Below are positions 35,958 through 43,473 of a stretch of DNA of 64,000 bases, piece by piece. Source of the stretch: Pirellulales bacterium (GTDB lineage Bacteria > Planctomycetota > Planctomycetia > Pirellulales > JACPPG01); contig DASYDW010000139.1 of NCBI GenBank assembly GCA_036499395.1, positions 1-64,000 of the forward strand, given 5' to 3'. Below the pieces are notes generated by a model that saw nothing but the letters and a program-made list of their open reading frames with translations, did no database searches and was not told the DNA's origin. The translations under genes and the position numbers were made by a program. The number at the start of each line of letters is the position of its first letter. Position 1 is the first letter of the stretch.

Positions 35958-36407
35958 TTAGTCGCGCACCCAGTAGAACCAACATTCATCTAACTTTTCC
36001 AAATGGAGCAGTGCATTTCGTCCGGTGTGATCCGTCGGAATGAGCAATGCCTGAAAACCATGCGGAGAGTATATCAGTTCGGCTATCGCATCCGGAGGAA
36101 GTGATTCAAAATAGAAGACGACACATTCGTCGCTTTGACGGACATACGTGACGCCTCTTTTTCTTAAAGAGGGGTCAACGACAAACCCTTGATTATCGGC
36201 CCGAAGCTCGGCCGTACCGGCAGCGATCGCCGCTACCGCATTTTCAAAATCGGTTCTACCCCGGCGGTAGCTACTAACCGCCGGGGGAGTTGCGCGACGA
36301 TTCATCGCGTCGAACAAAGTGAACGCGGATACCAAAACAATTGCAAGGATCAGAAATATGGCTGTGGGCCTTGACCACCGCGTTTGGCCGGTTTCCCCGT
36401 CGACCAT
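35958..36407 (-). CDS. Unrecognised single-pass membrane protein
   Basis: A 149-residue protein with one N-terminal membrane helix (AIFLILAIVLVSAFTLFDAM) and a soluble C-terminal part ending in ECWFYWVRD. No family was recognised. The second half alternates hydrophobic and charged residues (YVRQSDECVVFYFESLPPDA), suggesting a small beta-rich fold outside the membrane. It is one of three neighbouring unknown genes read leftward (35958-38079) in sequence that looks less GC-rich than its surroundings, possibly acquired. The evidence for being a real gene is good length, a sensible membrane anchor and no overlap with other genes. Confidence 0.6.
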   Translation of the reverse strand: MVDGETGQTRWSRPTAIFLILAIVLVSAFTLFDAMNRRATPPAVSSYRRGRTDFENAVAAIAAGTAELRADNQGFVVDPSLRKRGVTYVRQSDECVVFYFESLPPDAIAELIYSPHGFQALLIPTDHTGRNALLHLEKLDECWFYWVRD

Positions 36408-36774
36408 ATATCTGCCTTCAACCTCATGCCAAGAACAGGGGCACAGGGCAGTCAGTTCCTGTGTATCGGGAGAACTGATTCAACAATTGTTCGGCGCGAC
36501 TCTTCGCGTCGGCAGCTCTAAGCCGAACTCTATGCAATCTGGAGTTTTACGGTTGACCAAGAATTCCTACGGCGTGAAATCGTTCGTCGACTTGATACCG
36601 CTTCGGTCTTTCTGTAAACGCGCCGGTTGAGTATTGGGCGGATTACTTGGTTTCGAAGGCAACTTAACGCCGCCGGTTTACGAAAGCAACGAAACAAAGT
36701 AGCATCTCCCCTTTTTATTGCTTTTCGATGGCACAACGTGCCTCGCCACTCTTGAGACGCGTAACCGGCAATTA
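36408..36774. other. Intergenic region within the unknown-gene group
   Basis: About 365 bases, A/T-richer than the surroundings. A 68-residue leftward frame (36530-36736) is present but Arg/Cys-rich and unlike a protein. No other feature was seen. Confidence 0.4.
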
Positions 36775-37338
36775 TTAGGTGACACGTATGAATCTTTCGA
36801 AGTCAGGACAGGACTCGGCACCGCAGTCCGCCAACGTGTCGTAGTTCCAGGCCAAAAACCGAACGCCGAGCAAACCGCCGAGAGTCGTCAGGGCCTCCTC
36901 AAGGAAGACATCGTCGCTTTGCAGTGCATCGGCAATCAGTTTCGGCATGACCGGAGGATTGCTCAATGCAGAAACAGCTTCCGCAATCCTATCTACTGGA
37001 ACCTCTTGGTCGTTGATCTCCGACTCAAAATAATCAGGACAAGAATTGTATTCCGCCACGACGTTACCAAGCGGGTCGATTACCCAGAGCATGAGCACAT
37101 CCGAATCGTATACGGCTGCGAGCAGGGCCGAAGCAGAGCATCCGCGAGACAAAGCCCTTGCTGTCTCAATGATTGCCTCTATAGCGAATGATTCAAAGGC
37201 AGCGTCGAACACGCTTACCCAATTCTGACTGTTTGGCGACACGAAGCAATCATGGCCAGGAAACAAGGAACTTATCGCGTCAGTGACGACATGCTGAGTC
37301 GTGCCTTTTAACGATAAATTGACAACATTTGAGCCCAT
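36775..37338 (-). CDS. Unrecognised soluble protein
   Basis: A 187-residue acidic protein without signal or membrane segments. Segments such as AAVYDSDVLMLWVIDPLGNVV and DDVFLEEALTTLGGLLGVRF suggest an alpha/beta fold. I do not recognise a family. Small acidic proteins beside other unknown genes are sometimes immunity proteins, but no toxin is visible here, so I make no such call. GGGA lies about 5 bases before the ATG at 37338. It begins 18 bases downstream of the next gene's stop, so both are probably on one leftward transcript. Confidence 0.6.
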   Translation of the reverse strand: MGSNVVNLSLKGTTQHVVTDAISSLFPGHDCFVSPNSQNWVSVFDAAFESFAIEAIIETARALSRGCSASALLAAVYDSDVLMLWVIDPLGNVVAEYNSCPDYFESEINDQEVPVDRIAEAVSALSNPPVMPKLIADALQSDDVFLEEALTTLGGLLGVRFLAWNYDTLADCGAESCPDFERFIRVT

Positions 37339-37356
37339 TGCTATCCCGTCTCCTAT

Positions 37357-38079
37357 TCACGTAATTGGGACCGGCTGCAAGCGAAAGTGTTCACCGTCGG
37401 GCTCAATGACGCCATAGTCGAGCAAATACGCCGAAATGTCTCCGGCGTAGTCGTTGGCGAGTACGTCCATCGGATGGTCGGCCTCATTGCGCTGAAGCGG
37501 ATATCCAAGAAGCCGCGCGTAATGGACGATGTTCATTCCCCAGGTGCTTGTTGAAATCCGAGTGACGTCTTCGGGCATCTCGAAGTGCGCAATAAAGCGA
37601 CCCGATATCTTTTGGATGTCGGATAACCAATAAACATATCGTTCAAGCGCTGGTTGCCACCAGAACGCGCCTTGTTCATCGGGCCTGCCGGGGCGGATCG
37701 GATCGGTGCCCTGCCCCCACCCGACGCCCAAGACACCGACGGTGAACCACAATTCTTTCATGCCTTGAAGAAGCAAATTGCGGGTCAGTTCCTCCCGCTC
37801 GTCGTAGTCCATTGAATCTCGTTTAGAGGCCGTGACGAAATCTTTTAGCCTTGAGACGCAGTAAATTCTCCACTCGATTGATTTTGGCCTCAGAAACTCT
37901 TTGTCTTTTCCCAAAATCATCAAAGGAGCGGGCAATGCCTCTATCGACTCCATCTCCAGCGCAGGGAAGACGTTGTCCCACGTTCTGTCCGCGATAGCAC
38001 GACTCGCAACACGTCCCCAGGCAGCACGAGTCGATTTCTGATCGCCATAAAACATCTTCGGAAAGAATACTGCAGTCAT
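37357..38079 (-). CDS. Unrecognised protein
   Basis: A 240-residue protein starting TAVFFPKMFYGDQKSTRAAW, with an aromatic-rich middle (WFTVGVLGVGWGQGTDP, FWWQPALERYVYWLSDI) and a C-terminal helical part. No family was recognised. The frame remains open for another 147 codons upstream, but that part is the complement of the M42 peptidase gene and reads as Arg/Gly/His-rich shadow, so the ATG at 38079 is used. It is the first of three leftward unknown genes. Confidence 0.62.
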   Translation of the reverse strand: MTAVFFPKMFYGDQKSTRAAWGRVASRAIADRTWDNVFPALEMESIEALPAPLMILGKDKEFLRPKSIEWRIYCVSRLKDFVTASKRDSMDYDEREELTRNLLLQGMKELWFTVGVLGVGWGQGTDPIRPGRPDEQGAFWWQPALERYVYWLSDIQKISGRFIAHFEMPEDVTRISTSTWGMNIVHYARLLGYPLQRNEADHPMDVLANDYAGDISAYLLDYGVIEPDGEHFRLQPVPIT

Positions 38080-38174
38080 TACTCTGCCTGAAGAAGAAAG
38101 GGGACATGCTACTTTTGTCTCGTTCGCTTCTTTATCCCTTGTCCAATCTGCGGATCCCTCGCCCACCGCCCGGC

Positions 38175-39233
38175 TCACGGCGTGAAATCGTCCGTCGACT
38201 TCACGCTCAGCGCGAAGCCGGCCAGTAGATTGGCTGTGTGGTCGATGTCCGTCAGTGAGATCATTTCCACCGGGCTGTGCATGTAGCGGTTCGGGATGCT
38301 GACCAGGCCGGTGGCCATGCCGGCGCGGCTGACTTGCATGGCGTTGGCGTCGGTACCGGTGGCGCGGCCGCTGGCGGCCATCTGGTACGGCACCGCCCCC
38401 TTTTCCGCAACTTGTACCAGGCGATCGACCACGCGCGGGTTCATGTTCGGCCCGCGGTAGATCACCGGCCCACCGCCGAGGCGGACATCCCCTTCTTGCT
38501 TCTTGTCGACCGTCGGACAATCCGTGGCGTGCGTAACGTCGACCGCGATGCCGATCTGCGGATCGATACTGAAGCTGGCCGTTTGCGCGCCGCGCAGGCC
38601 GATCTCTTCTTGCACGGTCGAGGCGCAGTACAGGCCGATATCAAGCTTGCGCAATGTCGCGCGACGAAACGCCTCGACGACCGTCCACAGGCCCGACTTA
38701 TCGTCCATGGCCGTGGCGAAGGCGCAGTCGTTGCGCATGGGGTGCAAGCCGAGTTGCATGGTGACGGGATCGCCAATGCGGACGACCTTGGCGGCCTCTT
38801 CCTTATCCTTCGCGCCGATGTCGATCCACAGGTCCTTCAGCTTCACCACTTGCTTACGCTCTTCGTCGGTCAGCAAATGGATCGCCTTGCGGGCGATGAT
38901 CGCCGGGATCGGGCCGCTGGCGGTCCAGACCGTCATCGGCTGGCCGATCAGGACCTGCGGGTCCCAGCCGCCGATCGTCTGGGCGTAGATGAAACCTTCG
39001 GCGTCGATGTGCTGCACTAGCAGGCCGATCTGGTCGCAATGCCCGGCAAACATCAAACGCACCTTGGCGTCCGGATTCTTCACCGCGATGACATTGCCGT
39101 GCAGGTCGGTGGTGATCTTGTCGGCGTACTCTTTCAGGTAGTTGCGGACAATTTCTTGAACTGGCTGTTCGAAGCCCGACGGGCTGGGAGTTTCCAGGAT
39201 CTTCTTGAAAAACTCGAGCGGGGCAGCGTCCAT
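38175..39233 (-). CDS. M42-family metallo-aminopeptidase
   Basis: A 352-residue cytoplasmic di-zinc aminopeptidase of the FrvX/TET type. The metal and catalytic motifs are present in order: AGHCDQIGLLVQ (His), MDDKSGLW (bridging Asp), TVQEEIGLRG (catalytic Glu pair), AVDVTHATD (Asp) and RYMHSPVEMIS (His). Length is typical. Family members cut N-terminal residues from peptides and may form dodecamers. The start ATG at 39233 opens straight into the conserved region. It is divergent from the beta-oxidation gene to its right. Confidence 0.93.
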   Translation of the reverse strand: MDAAPLEFFKKILETPSPSGFEQPVQEIVRNYLKEYADKITTDLHGNVIAVKNPDAKVRLMFAGHCDQIGLLVQHIDAEGFIYAQTIGGWDPQVLIGQPMTVWTASGPIPAIIARKAIHLLTDEERKQVVKLKDLWIDIGAKDKEEAAKVVRIGDPVTMQLGLHPMRNDCAFATAMDDKSGLWTVVEAFRRATLRKLDIGLYCASTVQEEIGLRGAQTASFSIDPQIGIAVDVTHATDCPTVDKKQEGDVRLGGGPVIYRGPNMNPRVVDRLVQVAEKGAVPYQMAASGRATGTDANAMQVSRAGMATGLVSIPNRYMHSPVEMISLTDIDHTANLLAGFALSVKSTDDFTP

Positions 39234-39605
39234 GGTGAGTCGCTCTTTCTAGTTGCTGGTTTTCCGAGGTAGGCGGGCCGTGACAAATCAAACGACGAAA
39301 TACGGCCCGGCGTCCGATTATCGCGAATCATGCGTGCCCTGCAAAGTCGAACCGCGCGTTCGTACATTGGCGATCGAGTGATTCCACGGGTCGCAACCGT
39401 GGTTTCGCCAGGGGATTGAACGCCGTCCGGCGCAGCCTTAACATGACGCGCTTCAGCCTGTGCGGTCGGCGGGTGTTGAAAACTCCTCGCCGTCCGCCGG
39501 TCTTGCCGCACCGCCCACGAAGTTCGCCATCGATTCGTGCGGCCTGGGCGATCGAATTCGCACTCACGTCCACCCGATACACCTTCAATCGATCGAGAAA
39601 GAATC
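39234..39605. other. Divergent intergenic region
   Basis: About 370 bases between the M42 peptidase and the beta-oxidation gene, presumably with promoters for both. No recognisable box, hairpin or small gene was found. Confidence 0.4.
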
Positions 39606-41729
39606 ATGAGCGAAGTAGTCCATTTCGAACGTCGTGGCGATGTGGCGTTGATCACCATCGATTCGCCGCCGGTCAATTCGCTCAGCACGGCGGTCGTCGA
39701 AGGGCTATTCGCACGCGTGGCCGAAGCCAACGCCGACGCCGGCATCCGCGCGATGGTGATTACCGGAGCGCGCGAGAACTTCATTGCCGGCGCCGACATC
39801 ACCGGCTTGCAGGCGCTGGCCGAAGGCAAAGGGAAGGTCGACTCGCAGAACATCGGCAGCCTGACCGCGAAGCTCGAAGAGCTTGAGGCCAACGCCAAGC
39901 CGGTCGTGATGGCGATCGACGGCTTTGCTCTCGGCGGCGGACTGGAAGTAGCCATGGCCGGCCAGTGGCGAGTCGGCACGACGCGTTGCCGCTGTGGACT
40001 GCCCGAGCTGACGCTGGGGATCATTCCCGGCGCTGCGGGGACGCAACGGCTGCCGCGAATCGTGGGTGTGCAAAAAGCCACGGAAATGATGCTTACTTCG
40101 GCCGAGGTGCGCGGCAAGGAAGTGCTTGAGTTGGGAATCGTGCAAGAGCTGGTCGAGCCAGACAAATTGATCGACGCGGCGATCGCGGCCGCGCGCAAGC
40201 TGGCCGACGGCCACGCCCAGCCGGTGCGTGCCTCGAAGCTGAACGACAAGATCGGCACCGTCGACCAGGCAAAGATGATCATGCAAGGGGCGACGATGCT
40301 GGGGGGGGACAAACTGCGCAACCTCGTCCATCCGCACCTGTGCATGGACGCCATCCTGACGGGCGTAACCGATGGGTACGCGGCCGGCCTGAAACGCGAG
40401 GCCGAGAATTTCGCCAAGTGCCTGGCCAGCCCCCAAGCGGCCGGCATGATTCACATCTTCTTTGCCACTCGCGCCGCGCCGAAGGTGCCGGGCGTCACGG
40501 ATCAAAAGTTCGAGCCGAAGGCGATTAAGCGCGTCGCCGTGTTGGGGGGCGGCACGATGGGATCCGGCATTGCCACCTCGCTGTTGCAATCCGGCTTCGA
40601 AGTCGTGCTCAAGGAAGTAAACACCGAGTTCGTCGAAGCCGGTCGCGGTCGGATTCAGGCGAACTTGGAATCACGCGTCAAGAAAGGGAAGCTCGCCCAG
40701 GACAAGTACGAGCAGATGCTGGCCCGGCTGACTCCACAGATCGAATACGCCGGCTTCGACAAGGTCGACATGGTGATCGAAGCTGTAATCGAGAACATCG
40801 ACCTGAAGCAGAGCGTATTCGTCGATCTGGAAAAGGCCGTCCGGCCCGACTGTATCCTGGCTTCGAACACCTCGACCATCGATTTGGAAGTGATCGGCGC
40901 GAAGACCAAGGCCCAGGACCGCATCTTGGGGACGCATTTCTTTTCGCCAGCGCACGTGATGCCGCTGGTCGAGGTTGTGCGCAGCAAGCAAACCAGCCCG
41001 CAGGCATTGAACTCGGCGATCAATCTAGTAAAGCAGTTGAAGAAGACGCCGGTCACGGTCGGCAACTGTGTCGGCTTCTTGGTGAATCGCATTTTCTTCC
41101 CCTATGGCCAGACGGCACTGTTGCTAGTGGACAACGGCGTCGATTTGTATCGCCTGGATAAGGCGGTTTACGACTGGGGAATGCCTATGGGTCCGTTTCG
41201 AATGTCGGACCTGGCGGGTGTCGACGTGGCGAAGTTCGCCGGCGGCATCCTGGCCAAGGCCTACAGCGAGCATAACTACGTGTCGACGCTGGTCGATTAC
41301 CTGTTCGAAGCCAAACGCTTTGGCGAAAAGACTAAGGTCGGCTACTACAAATACGACGGTAAGAAGGCCCTGCCCGATCCGGAACTGGCCGGCTTCGTCG
41401 CCAAGGCACGGGCTGACGCGGGCAATCCGCCGGCGATGGAACTATCCGACAATGACATCGTCGAGCACGTGCTGTTCGGCGTCGTGAATGAGGCGTGTCG
41501 CTGCCTTGACGAGGGAATTGCAATTCGCCCCTCGGACATCGACGTTGCGTGCGTGATGGGAATGGGCTTCCCGGCCTATCGCGGCGGCATCATGAAATGG
41601 GCCGACACGCTGGGAGCGAAATACATCTACGACAAGCTGTTGGCGTGGAGCAAGAAGTACGGCCCCGTTTACGAACCGAGCGACTATTTGAAGCGCAAGG
41701 CCGAAAAGGGCGAAAGCCTGATGAAGTGA
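39606..41729 (+). CDS. Bifunctional enoyl-CoA hydratase / 3-hydroxyacyl-CoA dehydrogenase
   Basis: A 707-residue FadB/FadJ-like fusion of two beta-oxidation steps. Residues 1 to about 190 are the crotonase part (FIAGADITGL; oxyanion GFALGGGLE with Glu114; PELTLGIIPGAAGTQRLPR with Glu134). From about 313 comes the NAD-dependent dehydrogenase: VAVLGGGTMGSGIATSLL, NTSTIDLEV, GTHFFSPAHVMPLVEVV and the two C-terminal helical domains. The ATG at 39606 begins the conserved part; an in-frame start at 39537 adds 23 unlikely residues. The thiolase partner usually cotranscribed with such genes is not seen here. A second enoyl-CoA hydratase lies at 50331-51089. Confidence 0.94.
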   Translation: MSEVVHFERRGDVALITIDSPPVNSLSTAVVEGLFARVAEANADAGIRAMVITGARENFIAGADITGLQALAEGKGKVDSQNIGSLTAKLEELEANAKPVVMAIDGFALGGGLEVAMAGQWRVGTTRCRCGLPELTLGIIPGAAGTQRLPRIVGVQKATEMMLTSAEVRGKEVLELGIVQELVEPDKLIDAAIAAARKLADGHAQPVRASKLNDKIGTVDQAKMIMQGATMLGGDKLRNLVHPHLCMDAILTGVTDGYAAGLKREAENFAKCLASPQAAGMIHIFFATRAAPKVPGVTDQKFEPKAIKRVAVLGGGTMGSGIATSLLQSGFEVVLKEVNTEFVEAGRGRIQANLESRVKKGKLAQDKYEQMLARLTPQIEYAGFDKVDMVIEAVIENIDLKQSVFVDLEKAVRPDCILASNTSTIDLEVIGAKTKAQDRILGTHFFSPAHVMPLVEVVRSKQTSPQALNSAINLVKQLKKTPVTVGNCVGFLVNRIFFPYGQTALLLVDNGVDLYRLDKAVYDWGMPMGPFRMSDLAGVDVAKFAGGILAKAYSEHNYVSTLVDYLFEAKRFGEKTKVGYYKYDGKKALPDPELAGFVAKARADAGNPPAMELSDNDIVEHVLFGVVNEACRCLDEGIAIRPSDIDVACVMGMGFPAYRGGIMKWADTLGAKYIYDKLLAWSKKYGPVYEPSDYLKRKAEKGESLMK

Positions 41730-41790
41730 TCGCGGCATGCTGCGCAACGAGCTACGACCTCCGGTCGGGACCGCGAGCAACTTCCCTTAG

Positions 41791-42561
41791 CTATTGCATT
41801 TCGCTACGTCGATCACGTCGAAGTCGCCATACTCCCCATGTACAACATGCCGCGACAACCAGTGCCGCGGTCGTTGGCTCGGGGACTGGGGCGGTGGCGA
41901 CGATCTGTCCGGTGTAGACACCGAGCAGCGTAATCCCGTCCACATCCCCTTCCCCCACGGCAAGAATCGGGATGTTGATCACGTACTGGCCGCCGACGAC
42001 GGTCAGGGTACCACCCGATGCTTGATTGGTGACTGGAAAAGTGATGTCGGCACTGCCGACGACGGGAGTCCCCAACAAGTTCAGATTGTAGGCAATGCTT
42101 CCGGTCAGAAACTGCATGGCGAGTTGTGTCGAATCGAACGAATCCCCCGTTAGCGGCAACGACGAACTCGTGACGTCGCCGACCAGTTGACGCACGGCCC
42201 CCGCGCCTCCGCCGATTCCTGGGATGTCGATCGTCAGGCCGTATTGTGCCGGAGCCGAACCTGACGTTCCGTCGGCTAAAGGGCTTTGAGGTTCGGGCTG
42301 CAAGGCGAACTGCCCATTTCCCGACGCGAAGAATTGAATCGACGTCGGCGATATGTCGACTTGCGCCGTGCCGAACAGGGTGGTCGTATCGCTCCCCGGT
42401 GATTGTGCCGTCGAAATTGGCGTGCCATCGGTCAATTCAATGGCCAACGAGATTTGGCTCTGTGTACTGTCAATCGTAAAGGTCACCGGACTAGCACTAA
42501 CCGGAAATGCAGCGAAAACGGTGACGAGGGCCAGCAACGCCACGGGAAAGCGATACGCCAT
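41791..42561 (-). CDS. PEP-CTERM secreted protein
   Basis: A 256-residue exported protein with a signal sequence (FPVALLALVTVFAAFPVSAS) and a C-terminal PEP-CTERM sorting tail: VPEPTTAAL, a short hydrophobic helix and the basic end RLRRDRR. The tail is the recognition site for exosortase, which usually acts with a surface-glycan system. The middle part is beta-rich and unrecognised. The ATG at 42561 gives a proper signal peptide, with GGAG about 10 bases upstream; the longer frame to 42639 does not. Confidence 0.85.
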   Translation of the reverse strand: MAYRFPVALLALVTVFAAFPVSASPVTFTIDSTQSQISLAIELTDGTPISTAQSPGSDTTTLFGTAQVDISPTSIQFFASGNGQFALQPEPQSPLADGTSGSAPAQYGLTIDIPGIGGGAGAVRQLVGDVTSSSLPLTGDSFDSTQLAMQFLTGSIAYNLNLLGTPVVGSADITFPVTNQASGGTLTVVGGQYVINIPILAVGEGDVDGITLLGVYTGQIVATAPVPEPTTAALVVAACCTWGVWRLRRDRRSEMQ

Positions 42562-42981
42562 TAAGAAGAAACTCCAAAAACGATCCGAGGCAGGTCCAAA
42601 CACGAAAGCGACTGTTTCCAGACTAGACAGAAATAACAATCGCGATCAGTATTCCGGGAGCGTCCGAGAGCGCAAAAGCCGCGACGAAGGTCGCCGAACG
42701 CGCTGCAAAAATCGATCGCATGGCCATCCCTTCATGCGTCAAACGGGCGAAATGGACCGCTTATTGTACCGGCCGTGAAGCGGCACATGTCCCGCAGGCA
42801 CCCGAAAAGCGTCTCGTTGCGGCATGTACGACGGTCAAACGCAGTGCCTCAACTGAATGAATCTACGTCATGGCTAGCTCAGTGCTCTGCTTCGGCGATA
42901 TAATCGACTGCTGGTCAGCCTATGAGCTGTTTGGCTCGTTCAGGGCGGCCGATCGTGATTTTTGAGCGGTGGAGTTCGGCC
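42562..42981. other. Divergent intergenic region
   Basis: About 420 bases between the PEP-CTERM gene and the DUF151 gene. A -10-like TATAAT lies at 42899-42904 near the right side. Otherwise nothing was recognised. Confidence 0.4.
42899..42904 (+). promoter_or_regulatory. Candidate -10 box of the DUF151 nuclease gene
   Basis: A perfect TATAAT sits 77 bases before the chosen start codon. No good TTGACA lies 16-18 bases upstream (the best is around 42875-42881, a weak match), so this is only a candidate. Confidence 0.3.
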
Positions 42982-43386
42982 ATGCCAGTGCAGATGGAAT
43001 TGTCGCGGATCATCATCAGCGAGATCAACGACCAACAGGTGATCTACCTGAAGGAAGTTGACGGCGATCGCTCGTTTCCGATTCTGATCGGCATCTTCGA
43101 GGCCACGAGCATCGACCGCCGCGTGAAAGGACACGGTTCGCCGCGACCATTGACCCATGATCTGCTGGTGCGTGTGGCCGAGCACTTAGGAGCCGAATTC
43201 CAAAGCGTGGTGATCAGCGAGCTAAAGGATCACACCTATTACGCCAAGCTGCAAATCAAGCACGAAGGCGAAACGATCGAAGTTGACGCCCGCCCGTCGG
43301 ACGCCATCGCCGTGGCCGTGACCTGCGATCCACCGCTGCCGATCTACGTCTCGGAAGAAGTGCTGAACGATGTGCTGGGGAATTAG
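42982..43386 (+). CDS. Bifunctional nuclease family protein (DUF151)
   Basis: A 134-residue protein of the DUF151/BFN family. Recognisable segments are DRSFPILIGIFEATSID, PRPLTHDLLVRVAEHLGAEF, and EVDARPSDAIAVAVTCDPPL with IYVSEEVLND at the end. Family members have RNase/DNase activity or bind nucleic acid; the cellular role in bacteria is not settled. GGAG at 42971-42974 lies 7 bases before the ATG at 42982, which excludes the longer in-frame start at 42922. Confidence 0.92.
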   Translation: MPVQMELSRIIISEINDQQVIYLKEVDGDRSFPILIGIFEATSIDRRVKGHGSPRPLTHDLLVRVAEHLGAEFQSVVISELKDHTYYAKLQIKHEGETIEVDARPSDAIAVAVTCDPPLPIYVSEEVLNDVLGN

Positions 43387-43392
43387 TATCAA

Positions 43393-43467
43393 GTAGTCGG
43401 TAGCTGGTAGTCAGTTAAGCCATGACGCTCAATTGCTTTCAGCTACCAGCAACTGAGTACCGACTAC
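43393..43467. repeat. Complex inverted repeat between convergent genes
   Basis: GTAGTCGGTA (43393-43402) pairs with TACCGACTAC (43458-43467). Inside it, GCTGGTAG (43403-43410) pairs with CTACCAGC (43443-43450), while TCAGTT (43411-43416) can instead pair with AACTGA (43451-43456). The two inner pairings exclude each other. There is no T-run; it could end transcription from both sides or be a scattered intergenic repeat. Confidence 0.55.
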
Positions 43468-43473
43468 CTTCCC

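Noticed and set aside
36530..36736. 68-residue leftward frame in the unknown-gene group
   Set aside because: Arg/Cys-rich, no ribosome-binding site and no similarity to a protein family I know.
38080..38520. N-terminal extension of the unknown 240-residue protein
   Set aside because: This part is the complement of the M42 peptidase gene and is Arg/Gly/His-rich; the protein-like part begins at the ATG at 38079.
39134..40447. Leftward 437-residue frame opposite the beta-oxidation gene
   Set aside because: Ser/Arg-rich antisense shadow; the rightward frame carries all crotonase motifs.
43393..43467. CRISPR-like repeat
   Set aside because: Only one copy of each arm; it is an inverted, not a spaced direct, repeat.
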